A DNA stretch of 64,000 nucleotides. It comes from SZUA-186 sp039714155 (lineage in GTDB: Bacteria > Pseudomonadota > Gammaproteobacteria > UBA9214). The stretch lies in contig JBDLJX010000001.1 of assembly GCA_039714155.1 (NCBI GenBank), positions 62,001 through 126,000 of the forward strand. Reading direction: 5' to 3'. Positions 1-7,623 of this stretch are shown here, piece after piece. Position numbers and translations under genes: made by a program. Position 1 is the first letter of the stretch. Each line of letters opens with the position of its first letter. The notes beneath the pieces were generated by a model. It had not been told where the DNA came from. It ran no database searches and saw only the letters and a program-made list of their open reading frames with translations.

Positions 1-327
1 AATAGACAGGCCATCGCCTTTCATTCACCGTGCAGTCTGCAACACGGTCAGAAAATTACCGGCAGCGTGGAGACCATACTGCAAAAAGCGGGCTACCGCC
101 TGCAGCCGGTTGCCGACAGCCACTTGTGCTGCGGCTCGGCCGGCACCTGGTCTATCCTGCAACCGGCCATGGCAAATGAGTTGCGTGACAACAAGCTGGC
201 CGCCCTGCAGGCCGGTCAACCGGATATCATCGCCACCGCCAATATCGGCTGCCTGATGCACATGGCCAGTCATGCACAGGTGCCGGTCAAACACTGGATT
301 GAACTACTGGAACCCGAGGCAAATTGA
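1..327 (+). CDS. glcF: Glycolate oxidase iron-sulfur subunit, C-terminal part (partial)
   Basis: The frame is open from base 1, so the N-terminal three quarters of the gene, including any ferredoxin-type clusters, lie outside the window. The visible 108 residues match the second cysteine-rich (CCG) domain of GlcF: an FHSPCSLQHG segment, then LCCGSAGTW, then ANIGC and a VKHWIELL ending. In the known enzyme GlcF works with GlcD and GlcE to oxidise glycolate to glyoxylate and pass electrons to the quinone pool. The TGA ends three bases before the ATG of the sulfurtransferase, so the two are probably co-transcribed. Family assignment is fairly sure. A related CCG-domain oxidoreductase such as a lactate dehydrogenase subunit is possible but less likely. 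Confidence 0.85.
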   Translation, partial: NRQAIAFHSPCSLQHGQKITGSVETILQKAGYRLQPVADSHLCCGSAGTWSILQPAMANELRDNKLAALQAGQPDIIATANIGCLMHMASHAQVPVKHWIELLEPEAN

Positions 328-329
328 AT

Positions 330-1139
330 ATGACCGAACTCCCGCTGTTGATCGAGCCCGAAACCCTGGAATCAGTCATGGGTACCGATAATATCCTGAT
401 CGTTGACCTGTCCAAATCCAGCACCTACCGCAAGCTGCACATCCCGGGTGCTGTATGGCTCGACTATTCGCAGATCATCGCTGTCAACAAACCGGTCATG
501 GGGTTGCTGCCGGATTACGACAAGCTGCAGCGGCTATTTTCCGCTATCGGCATCGGCCCGGATACCCATGTCATCGCCTGTGATGACGAAGGTGGTGGCA
601 AGGCAGCGCGGTTGTTGTGGACACTGGAATGTGCCGGACATCGGCACATGTCATTGCTGAATGGCGGCCTGCATGCCTGGGCCAACGAAGGCCACGCCTG
701 TAACGATGCGCCTGTGACACCGGTGGCAGCGGATTTCCGGGTTACACACAATACTTCACCCTGCGCTGACAGCGATTACATACGCGAGCGTCTCGATGAT
801 GACAACATCGCCCTGCTGGATGTCCGCAGCCCGGCGGAATTTGATGGCAGCAAGAAATTTGCCGAGCGTGGCGGCCACATCCCCGGTGCCATGAACATGG
901 AATGGACCCATGCCATGGACCAGTCACGCAACCTGCGTTTCAAACCGGATGACGAACTTAATGCCATGCTGGCGGAACTCGGTATCACCCCGGACAAGGA
1001 AATCATCACCTACTGCCAGACCCATCACCGTTCGGCGCATACCTACGTCGTGCTGAAACACCTGGGCTTCCCGCAGGTCAGGGGTTACCCGGGTTCCTGG
1101 TCGGACTGGGGCAACAATCCGGACCTGCCGGTCGAATAA
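330..1139 (+). CDS. Two-domain sulfurtransferase (rhodanese, thiosulfate/3-mercaptopyruvate type)
   Basis: The 269-residue protein has two rhodanese domains (about residues 8-130 and 150-265). The second carries the catalytic loop CQTHHRS at 229-235, with Cys229 as the persulfide-forming residue. The first has DDEGGG at the equivalent place and is probably structural. Rhodaneses move sulfane sulfur from a donor such as thiosulfate to cyanide or a thiol acceptor; the CQTHHRS loop differs from the classic CRxGxx loop, so the physiological donor is uncertain. I chose ATG at 330 because GAGG at 316-319 lies 10 bases upstream; a TTG at 324 is also in frame. It follows glcF directly and faces orn tail to tail across an AT-rich gap. 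Confidence 0.85.
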   Translation: MTELPLLIEPETLESVMGTDNILIVDLSKSSTYRKLHIPGAVWLDYSQIIAVNKPVMGLLPDYDKLQRLFSAIGIGPDTHVIACDDEGGGKAARLLWTLECAGHRHMSLLNGGLHAWANEGHACNDAPVTPVAADFRVTHNTSPCADSDYIRERLDDDNIALLDVRSPAEFDGSKKFAERGGHIPGAMNMEWTHAMDQSRNLRFKPDDELNAMLAELGITPDKEIITYCQTHHRSAHTYVVLKHLGFPQVRGYPGSWSDWGNNPDLPVE

Positions 1140-1519
1140 ACCAAGGAGAACGGCCAGACAGACCGCCACTACGGTTAATTGCTTTTTAAAACATGAGATA
1201 TCTTCTTATCCTATCAACTTGTATTTACCTGTGATCACACGCACGAGTGCATATATGCATACCCTAACCGGCATTTCGCCAAAAGATTGGCGAAAGTTGC
1301 ATGCCATTTATATCTATTTGTTTATTTACAATTAATTAGCAGATTTTATGGTTTCAGAAATGCCCAAATGAGTAAAGTTCTTAATAACGAATTCTGGCAA
1401 ACCTTACAAATCATAAATATGGCAGCAGATGCAGGACTAATGAAGTACAGCCCAGGATTATCGGGTAAGCCGGTTTGTCTGTCGTTGAGCTTCACAAGCC
1501 CGGCCCAACCTGCCGCTGC
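1140..1519. other. AT-rich gap between convergent genes, with several short palindromes
   Basis: This 380-base gap separates two genes that converge, so no promoter is expected, yet it is much richer in A+T than its surroundings. It holds a 10-bp palindrome TGTGATCACA (1230-1239), a 12-bp palindrome TGCATATATGCA (1248-1259), and a hairpin with perfect 9-bp arms TTTCGCCAA (1274-1282) and TTGGCGAAA (1287-1295). A TTG-initiated frame runs through 1287-1547 on the plus strand, but it enters orn antisense and I do not recognise its product. The stretch could be a decayed gene, a small RNA or an old insertion. Confidence 0.5.
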
Positions 1520-2065
1520 TTACAGCTTGAAGAAATGCTCGCGGTAATGTAGCAGTTCCCGGATCGAATCCCGGGTGTCATCCAGCGCCAGGTGCGAACT
1601 GTCCTTCTTGAAGCCCCTGGCCACATCCGGCGCCCAGCGCATCGCCAGTTCTTTCACTGCACTGACATCCAGATTGCGGTAATGGAAGAAGCGCTCCAGC
1701 TCGGGCATGCAGCGCGCCATAAAACGCCGGTCCTGGCAGATGCTGTTACCACACATGGGTGACTTGTTCGCCGGGACGTACTGTGAAAGGAAGTCCAGTG
1801 TCCGCTGTTCGGCCTGCCGCTCGGTAATGGCACTTTTCCTGACTCGCTCGGTCAGGCCGGAATTACCGTGCTGGCGGGTATTCCATTCATCCATGCCATT
1901 GAGTATCCCGTCCGACTGGTGAATCGCCAGCATCGGTCCCTCGGCAAGGATATTCAGCTTGCTATCGGTAACGATCGTGGCAATTTCAATGATGTAATCA
2001 TTCATCGTATCCAGGCCCGTCATTTCCAGGTCAATCCAGACAAGATTGTTTGCATCCTGCGTCAT
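1520..2065 (-). CDS. orn: Oligoribonuclease
   Basis: This DEDDh 3'-5' exoribonuclease degrades 2-5 nt RNAs, and pGpG from c-di-GMP turnover, to mononucleotides in the cytoplasm. The N-terminus MTQDANNLVWIDLEMTGLD carries the ExoI Asp/Glu pair (Asp12, Glu14). DTRDSIRELLHYRE near the C-terminus supplies the ExoIII Asp. The 181-residue length is normal for the family. An in-frame ATG four codons upstream (2077) is possible, but MTQDANN is the usual family start and AAGG lies about 12 bases before it. It is divergent from the M48 protease gene, 88 bases away. Confidence 0.95.
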   Translation of the reverse strand: MTQDANNLVWIDLEMTGLDTMNDYIIEIATIVTDSKLNILAEGPMLAIHQSDGILNGMDEWNTRQHGNSGLTERVRKSAITERQAEQRTLDFLSQYVPANKSPMCGNSICQDRRFMARCMPELERFFHYRNLDVSAVKELAMRWAPDVARGFKKDSSHLALDDTRDSIRELLHYREHFFKL

Positions 2066-2152
2066 AGATAACAGCATCCTTCTTGAACGTGTGGTTGTCT
2101 CGTATTGTACCAGAGGCTACTCTTGCACAAGCAGACCATAGGAACAACACGT

Positions 2153-3397
2153 ATGCCAAATACCTTTACCATCCTGTTTATAGCGGCACTGGCCGTTTCC
2201 ATACTGGTGCAGCTATGGCTGGCCATGCGACAGCAGGCACATGTTCGCTCCAATCGTGCACAGGTGCCGCCGGCTTTTGCCGAACGTATCCCGCTGGAAG
2301 ATCATCACAAGGCCGCCGACTACACCGTCACCAGGGCACGCTTTGGCATGCTGGAGCTCGTCTACAGCGGCCTGCTGCTGATCGGCTGGACCCTCGGTGG
2401 TGGCCTGGAATGGCTCGACCGGGCCTGGCTTGGCATTGGCCTTGCCCCCCTCTACACCGGTGTCGCATTCATGCTCAGCGCCATGGTGATCATGTCCCTG
2501 CTGGACCTGCCATTCAGCCTTTATCACACCTTCGTAATTGAAGAGCGCTTCGGCTTCAACCGCACCACGGTGGCAACGTATATCGGTGACCTGTTGAAAC
2601 AGGCACTGCTCATGGCCGTCATCGGCACACCGATGATCCTGCTGGCGCTGTGGATCATGCAATCATCAGGCGATCTGTGGTGGCTGTATGTCTGGATTGC
2701 CTGGATGTCTTTCTCACTGATCATGTTCTGGGCCTATCCCGCTGTCATCGCGCCGCTGTTCAACAAGTTTGCACCGCTTGAAAACGAGAACCTGAAGACA
2801 CGTATCCAGGCATTGCTGGACAAATGCGGCTTCAAGAGCAAGGGTATCTTCGTCATGGACGGCTCCAGGCGCTCGGGGCACGGCAACGCCTATTTCACCG
2901 GCTTTGGCCGTAACAAACGCATTGTATTCTTTGACACCCTGATCGACAGCCTCGAACCCGGCGAAGTGGAAGCCGTACTCGCACATGAACTCGGTCATTT
3001 CAAACGCAAGCATATCCAGAAACGCCTGCTGACGACGGTGGCGATGAGCCTTGCCGGTCTTGCCCTGCTGGGCTGGCTGGCGACGCAAACCTGGTTCTAT
3101 ACCGGCCTGGGCGTCAGTCAACCATCGGACTGGATGGCATTGATGCTGTTCATGCTGGTTTTGCCGACATTCACCTTCTTCCTGCAGCCGTTGATGGCGC
3201 GCCTGTCACGCAAACACGAGTTCGAGGCCGACGCCTATGCGATCAGGCAGTCAGACGGCAATGACCTGATCACGGCACTGGTGAAGATGTACAAGGAAAA
3301 TGCCAGCACCCTGACACCCGATCCGCTGTATTCTGCCTTCCATGATTCACACCCGCCAGCGCCGGTGCGAATCGCCCATATATCCGGTAACATATAA
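2153..3397 (+). CDS. M48 family (Ste24/CAAX prenyl protease-like) integral membrane metallopeptidase
   Basis: The 414-residue protein has the Ste24-type layout: an N-terminal membrane segment, several helices between about residues 65 and 200, then a zinc site HELGH (278-282), more helices, and a third ligand Glu in EFEADAYA (about 355-362). In bacteria such proteins are thought to cut membrane or misfolded proteins; no prenylated substrate is implied. ATG at 2153 is preferred because AGGA lies nine bases upstream; the frame stays open to 2105. The cytochrome gene starts 20 bases downstream, so this begins a plus-strand run of five to six genes. Confidence 0.87.
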   Translation: MPNTFTILFIAALAVSILVQLWLAMRQQAHVRSNRAQVPPAFAERIPLEDHHKAADYTVTRARFGMLELVYSGLLLIGWTLGGGLEWLDRAWLGIGLAPLYTGVAFMLSAMVIMSLLDLPFSLYHTFVIEERFGFNRTTVATYIGDLLKQALLMAVIGTPMILLALWIMQSSGDLWWLYVWIAWMSFSLIMFWAYPAVIAPLFNKFAPLENENLKTRIQALLDKCGFKSKGIFVMDGSRRSGHGNAYFTGFGRNKRIVFFDTLIDSLEPGEVEAVLAHELGHFKRKHIQKRLLTTVAMSLAGLALLGWLATQTWFYTGLGVSQPSDWMALMLFMLVLPTFTFFLQPLMARLSRKHEFEADAYAIRQSDGNDLITALVKMYKENASTLTPDPLYSAFHDSHPPAPVRIAHISGNI

Positions 3398-3417
3398 TCA
3401 TGCTTACGGAGCCAGCT

Positions 3418-3696
3418 ATGAATCGACTGTTACAAGCAACCGGACTCGCCCTGCTGCTGTGCCTGCCGACGGTACAGGCAGCCGATATCAGCAAGGGCAA
3501 AAAACTCGTCAATGACAACTGCATGAGCTGCCATGATGACAGTGTGTATACACGCAAGGACCGGCGCGTTACCAGCATGAAAGGTCTGCAGAAACAGGTA
3601 AAACGCTGCAAGCTGAACCTTGGACTGAAATGGTTCGATGATGATGTTAACGATGTTGTGAGCTACCTGAACAACAAGTACTACAAGTTTAAATAA
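3418..3696 (+). CDS. Small periplasmic mono-haem c-type cytochrome
   Basis: The product has 92 residues. A signal peptide covers about residues 1-21 (ending TVQA) and one haem-attachment motif CMSCH sits at 35-39. The C-terminal half, with QVKRCKLNLGLKWF and VVSYLNNKYYKFK, is conserved in small gammaproteobacterial cytochromes as I recall them. No methionine follows the motif in the usual distal-ligand position; Met54 in TSMKGL is the only Met beyond the haem motif. ATG at 3418 has ACGGAG six bases upstream. It is probably an electron carrier with unknown partners. It lies between the M48 protease and phhB, probably in one transcript. Confidence 0.85.
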   Translation: MNRLLQATGLALLLCLPTVQAADISKGKKLVNDNCMSCHDDSVYTRKDRRVTSMKGLQKQVKRCKLNLGLKWFDDDVNDVVSYLNNKYYKFK

Positions 3697-3701
3697 CATT
3701 C

Positions 3702-4052
3702 ATGGCCAACAGCGACCTGCTCAACAAACACTGCCAACCCTGCGAGGCCGGCGACACACCATTAGCCGATGATCGGGTATCTGAACTATTAACCAACCTG
3801 CACAGTGACTGGCATATCGATGAGGCCGGCAAGGAAATCAGCCGCACCTTCAAGTTCAAGAACTACTACCAGACCATGGCCTTCGTCAATGCGCTGGCCT
3901 GGATCGCACACGGTGAAGACCACCACCCGGATATCGAGGTCGGCTATAACCGCTGCCACGTGCGCTACAGTACCCATGCCATCGGCGGTCTGTCCGGCAA
4001 CGACTTCATCTGCGCAGCCAAAATCGATGCCCTGCTGCCCGAGCCGACGTAA
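3702..4052 (+). CDS. phhB: 4a-hydroxytetrahydrobiopterin (pterin-4a-carbinolamine) dehydratase
   Basis: The 116-residue protein matches the PCD/DCoH family in length and motifs: TFKFKNYYQTMAFVNALAWIAHGEDHHPDIEVGYNR-like core, with the catalytic histidines of the HGEDHHPD segment, and a later YSTHAIGGLS. The enzyme dehydrates 4a-hydroxytetrahydropterin so the cofactor of aromatic amino acid hydroxylases can be recycled. No phenylalanine hydroxylase gene is in the window, so its role here may be general pterin recycling. It starts six bases after the cytochrome stop and precedes rsgA by 22 bases. Confidence 0.92.
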   Translation: MANSDLLNKHCQPCEAGDTPLADDRVSELLTNLHSDWHIDEAGKEISRTFKFKNYYQTMAFVNALAWIAHGEDHHPDIEVGYNRCHVRYSTHAIGGLSGNDFICAAKIDALLPEPT

Positions 4053-4074
4053 ACACCGGACATAATCCGTCTGC

Positions 4075-5007
4075 ATGCCCGCTCCCAGCAACAACGACAA
4101 CCGAACCACTATACAAGACACATCCACCGGCCTGGTCATTGTTAATTACGGCAAGTCCCTGCTGGTCGAGAACAGTGATGGCAGGCTGCATCGCTGCGTG
4201 GCACGCCGTAACCTCGACACCATTGTCAGTGGTGACTGCGTCAACTGGGAAGCCACTGGCGATGGCGAGGGTGTCATCACCTCGATTGAACCCCGTCACA
4301 GCATACTGACACGTACCGATATTGCCGACCGGTCACGGCCGCTGGCCGCCAACATCGACCAGATCATTATTGTTGCCGCCCCCGAACCGGCACTCGATGA
4401 GTTCCTGATCGACAAATACACCATCGCCGCCGAACTGACCGGCATGATACCCTGCATCGTTATCAACAAGGCAGACCTGCTTGATACGGACATGCGCGGT
4501 GAACTTGAAACCCGTCTTGATGACTATGCCGCCATCGGCTACCGGGTAATTTTTACCAGCGCGTTGCAAGGCGATGGCCTGGAGAGCCTCTCGGACCAGC
4601 TGCAAGACAAGACCAGCATCCTGGTCGGCCAGTCCGGGACCGGCAAATCATCACTGATCAAGCGCCTGCTGCCGGATCTGGATATCGCCATCGGCAAACT
4701 GTCGGATGCCTCCGGCCAGGGCCGACACACCACCACGACCACCACGCTGTACCACCTGCCGCACGGTGGCGATCTGATCGATTCGCCGGGCGTGCGCGAC
4801 TTCCGTCTCGGCCGGGTGGAAGCCGGCGCGCTGGCAAGCGGTTTCCGGGAATTCCATTCCTTGCATGGCCAGTGCAAATTCCACAACTGCCGCCACCTGT
4901 CGGAACCCGAATGTGCCATTATCGAGGCTGCCGGGAACGGCAAGATCAGTGCACGACGCCTGGAGAGCTACCATCGACTGTTGGCAACAACAGGCAGCTC
5001 GCCTTGA
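4075..5007 (+). CDS. rsgA: Ribosome small-subunit biogenesis GTPase RsgA
   Basis: The 310-residue protein shows the circularly permuted GTPase order that defines RsgA: G4 NKAD (131-134) before G1 GQSGTGKS (185-192) and G3 DSPG (236-239). An N-terminal OB fold (about 15-75) and a C-terminal zinc knuckle with Cys267, Cys272, His274 and Cys280 complete it. RsgA binds the immature 30S subunit and assists late maturation of the decoding centre. In many proteobacteria rsgA lies near orn, as here. The start is the first ATG after phhB. Confidence 0.95.
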   Translation: MPAPSNNDNRTTIQDTSTGLVIVNYGKSLLVENSDGRLHRCVARRNLDTIVSGDCVNWEATGDGEGVITSIEPRHSILTRTDIADRSRPLAANIDQIIIVAAPEPALDEFLIDKYTIAAELTGMIPCIVINKADLLDTDMRGELETRLDDYAAIGYRVIFTSALQGDGLESLSDQLQDKTSILVGQSGTGKSSLIKRLLPDLDIAIGKLSDASGQGRHTTTTTTLYHLPHGGDLIDSPGVRDFRLGRVEAGALASGFREFHSLHGQCKFHNCRHLSEPECAIIEAAGNGKISARRLESYHRLLATTGSSP

Positions 5008-5090
5008 CAGAAATCAATGGATAATCCGGCCTTCCGGGTTATGCTATATATCAACAGGACAACGTAACCGGCAGATCAAGGAGACAGAAT

Positions 5091-6134
5091 TTGCAAAGGC
5101 ACAGCAACATTTTCGGCATACTGCTTGTAATAACGCTTATCGCCGGTATACCTGCTTTGGCATGGTCGGGTCCTGCCTCATTACCGGAGACCATCATGTC
5201 GGGACCGGGTGTTACCGAGTGGGATATCAGCAATGCCGGTGGCACCTCCAGCGGGGACGCCTTCATCGGCAGCTGTGATGGTTCGGTCGGACTGGCCATC
5301 GACGATGCCACCAGTGCCAATGGTTCCGGTGACGCCTACGACACGGCCTGGCAGGTGTTCATCGACAGCCAGATCTTCGAGGCGCCCGATCCGGTCGGTA
5401 TTACCGGTAACGTCATGACCGCCGGGCCGGCAATGGTCGGTGTGGCCAACCTGCCGGTAACGGTTGAATACCTGTTCTCCGATACCGTGCAGGCAGCACG
5501 TATCCGCGTGCTGTTCGAGAACACCTCGGGCAACGACATCAACATCACGGTCGAGGTGCCGGTAAATTTCGGCTCCGATGCTGCAACGACACTGGAAGCC
5601 ACCTCATCAGGCGACCTTGTCTTTGGTATCGATGACCGCTGGATCGTAACCTCCGACGGCGCACCAGCGGGTGACGCGGTCAACACAACGGTGATCTTCG
5701 GGCCGGACAACCCTGTCGAGCTACCGACCGCAGTCACCAACACCGTGTGTGACAGCTCCGGTACCGAGGGTGCCGGCATGACCTTCGAGATCAAGATACC
5801 GGCGAACTCGATTCGTGCGCTGATGTTTTTTGCCGGCCTTGGCAGTATCGAAGGCATTACCAACACGATTATTGGCGCCATTAACAGTGCCGCCATGTTT
5901 GATGACACGGACAACATCGACCCCAGCCTGATCGGTGACCTGGACCCCACCGAACTCGACCAGATCCTGAACTGGCGATTTATCCGGGAAGGGAAAGTCA
6001 AGGTTTCCAGCGGTGGCGGCGGCGGTGGCTGCAGCCTGCAGGCTGCAGCCGGACCCGATCCGTTGCTGCCAGCGCTACTGGCCGTGTTGTCACTGCTGTT
6101 TATTTACCGGTACAGCGGCAGACGACAGCGCTGA
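5091..6134 (+). CDS. Secreted protein with CTERM-type C-terminal sorting tail (JDVT-CTERM-like)
   Basis: I do not recognise the 347-residue body as a known enzyme. A signal peptide (about residues 1-25) leads into an acidic, beta-rich domain resembling surface or anchor domains. The last 40 residues are a tripartite sorting tail: a run of glycines ending in Cys314, a PDPLLP motif, a hydrophobic helix and the basic end YSGRRQR. The Cys-then-DP-LP layout resembles JDVT-CTERM tails more than the GlyGly-CTERM tail of the protein at 11890-13980. Such tails are cut by a dedicated intramembrane protease; no JDVT-type protease gene is in view. The start is TTG at 5091, with AAGGAG seven bases upstream. 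Confidence 0.7.
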   Translation: MQRHSNIFGILLVITLIAGIPALAWSGPASLPETIMSGPGVTEWDISNAGGTSSGDAFIGSCDGSVGLAIDDATSANGSGDAYDTAWQVFIDSQIFEAPDPVGITGNVMTAGPAMVGVANLPVTVEYLFSDTVQAARIRVLFENTSGNDINITVEVPVNFGSDAATTLEATSSGDLVFGIDDRWIVTSDGAPAGDAVNTTVIFGPDNPVELPTAVTNTVCDSSGTEGAGMTFEIKIPANSIRALMFFAGLGSIEGITNTIIGAINSAAMFDDTDNIDPSLIGDLDPTELDQILNWRFIREGKVKVSSGGGGGGCSLQAAAGPDPLLPALLAVLSLLFIYRYSGRRQR

Positions 6135-6160
6135 GGTACACACACAGAATTGCACCCTGA

Positions 6161-6230
6161 GTAGGAGCGAATTCATTCGCGATGTGTTTGTTGTATTTCA
6201 CTTGCTGATCGCGACTGAAGTCGCTCCTAC
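6161..6230. repeat. REP-type inverted repeat (GTAGGAGCG family)
   Basis: GTAGGAGCGA at the left end and TCGCTCCTAC at the right end form a perfect 10-bp inverted pair, with a second pair (TCGCGA-type) just inside. Related sequence recurs at 38728-38798 and 38961-38982. It fills the gap between the convergent CTERM-protein and hinT genes, where REP elements often sit. Confidence 0.75.
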
Positions 6231-6285
6231 GGTGTCTGTTTGTAATGATGAGGGACAGCAGTGAATCTGCATGGAAAGGGCCTGA

Positions 6286-6630
6286 TCAGCCCGGCGGCCA
6301 GCCCATTGCCCGTCCACCCAGCAGGTGCAGGTGGAGGTGATACACGGACTGGCCCGCTTCCGGGTTACAGTTCATCACCATGCGGTAGCCCCGCTCGGCG
6401 ATACCTTCGTCTGCTGCAATCTGTTTCGCTGCCAGGTACATTTTCCCCACGACCATCGCGCTGGACTCGTCCAGGTCATTAGTGGTGGCAATGTGGGCCT
6501 TCGGGACCAGCAGCACATGGGTCGGTGCATGTGGATTGGCATCGCGGAATGCCAATACATCATCGTCCTCGTAGACCACGTCCGGCTTGATCTCACCGCT
6601 CACCATCTTGCAGAAAATACAGTCACTCAT
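6286..6630 (-). CDS. hinT: HIT-family purine nucleoside phosphoramidase
   Basis: The 114-residue protein starts MSDCIFCKMVSGEI and ends in the histidine-triad segment HLHLHLLGGR, with the catalytic His in the middle of the triad. The HinT branch hydrolyses AMP-lysine-type phosphoramidates and acyl-adenylates in the cytoplasm. ATG at 6630 is the usual family start; a GTG three codons upstream (6639) is in frame. It is the last gene of the dnaX-ybaB-recR-hinT minus-strand array and converges with the CTERM-protein gene. Confidence 0.93.
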   Translation of the reverse strand: MSDCIFCKMVSGEIKPDVVYEDDDVLAFRDANPHAPTHVLLVPKAHIATTNDLDESSAMVVGKMYLAAKQIAADEGIAERGYRMVMNCNPEAGQSVYHLHLHLLGGRAMGWPPG

Positions 6631-6665
6631 GGATTCCACCCTTGTTGGAAATCTGGATTAGATAA

Positions 6666-7262
6666 CTACAAGTCCTGCCGTCCGGCAAAGGCATGTGACA
6701 GGGTATTGCCATCAATATATTCCAGTTCACCGCCCATCGGCACACCGTGGGCAATGCGGGTCACGCGCACACCCTGCACATGCGCCAGTTCACCGATGTA
6801 GTGCGCCGTGGCCTCACCCTCGACTGTCGGGTTGGTTGCCAGGATCAGCTCACTGATCTCGCCGGCTTGCAGCCGTGCAGCCAGCTTGTCCAGACCCAGT
6901 GCCTCCGGGCCAATGCCGTCCAGTGGTGACAGGTGGCCCATCAATACGAAATACAGTCCCCGGTAGCCGATTGACTGCTCCAGTGCCAGTACGTCTGCCG
7001 GTGTTTCCACGACGCACAGCAAACTGCGATCGCGGCGGTCGCTGGCACACAGGTTGCACACCTCATCCTCGCACAGGGTCCGGCAATCGCGGCAATGCCC
7101 GACCTGCTCGACTGCCTGTTGCAATACCTCGGCCAACCGGCTACCGCCATCGCGATCATGCTCGAGAATATGGTAGGCCATGCGCTGGGCGGATTTCGGC
7201 CCGACACCCGGCAGGCATCGAAAAGATTCAATCAGCTGCCCGATCAGGCGGGAGGAACTCAT
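6666..7262 (-). CDS. recR: Recombination mediator protein RecR
   Basis: The 198-residue protein has the family layout: an N-terminal helix-hairpin-helix with LPGVGPKSAQRMAYHIL, a zinc module with Cys57, Cys60, Cys69 and Cys72, a Toprim domain (about 80-175) and a C-terminal segment GGELEYIDGNTLSHAF. RecR with RecO and RecF loads RecA on gapped DNA. It lies eight bases after ybaB in the conserved dnaX-ybaB-recR order. Confidence 0.96.
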   Translation of the reverse strand: MSSSRLIGQLIESFRCLPGVGPKSAQRMAYHILEHDRDGGSRLAEVLQQAVEQVGHCRDCRTLCEDEVCNLCASDRRDRSLLCVVETPADVLALEQSIGYRGLYFVLMGHLSPLDGIGPEALGLDKLAARLQAGEISELILATNPTVEGEATAHYIGELAHVQGVRVTRIAHGVPMGGELEYIDGNTLSHAFAGRQDL

Positions 7263-7270
7263 CAGTCAGG

Positions 7271-7594
7271 TCAGAACGGCAGTTTCATACCCGGCGGCAG
7301 GTTCAAACCACCGGCAAGACCGGACATGCTTTCCTGCGTTGCAGCTTCAACCTTGTGGACGGCATCGTTGATCGCGGCCGCCACCAGGTCTTCCAGCATA
7401 TCCTTGTCATCACCCAGCAGGCTGTCGTCAATGTTTATCCGCCGCACCTCGTGCTTGCCGGTCATGACCACACTCACCATGCCACCACCGGATTCACCCG
7501 TCACTTCCATTTTGGCAAGCTCATCCTGGGCCTTCTGCATGCTGGCCTGCATTTCCTGGGCCTGCTTCATCAAGTTACCTAAACCACCTTTCAT
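7271..7594 (-). CDS. ybaB: YbaB/EbfC family nucleoid-associated DNA-binding protein
   Basis: The 107-residue protein begins MKGGLGNLMKQAQEMQ and carries the typical core with EVRRINIDDSLL and a glycine/proline-rich end. Family members are dimeric tweezers-like DNA-binding proteins that associate with the nucleoid. The position between dnaX and recR is conserved across bacteria and supports the call. Only 29 bases separate it from the dnaX stop. Confidence 0.95.
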   Translation of the reverse strand: MKGGLGNLMKQAQEMQASMQKAQDELAKMEVTGESGGGMVSVVMTGKHEVRRINIDDSLLGDDKDMLEDLVAAAINDAVHKVEAATQESMSGLAGGLNLPPGMKLPF

Positions 7595-7623
7595 ACCAAG
7601 TTCCTCGCTGGCTCTGTCTGTTT

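Noticed and set aside
1287..1547. 86-codon plus-strand frame in the sulfurtransferase-orn gap
   Set aside because: It has only a TTG start, ends inside orn antisense, and the product is not recognised. It is mentioned only as part of the odd AT-rich gap.
5004..5009. Perfect TTGACA box near the end of rsgA
   Set aside because: No acceptable -10 lies 16-18 bases downstream; the nearest TATGCT is about 30 bases away, so no promoter is called for the CTERM-protein gene.
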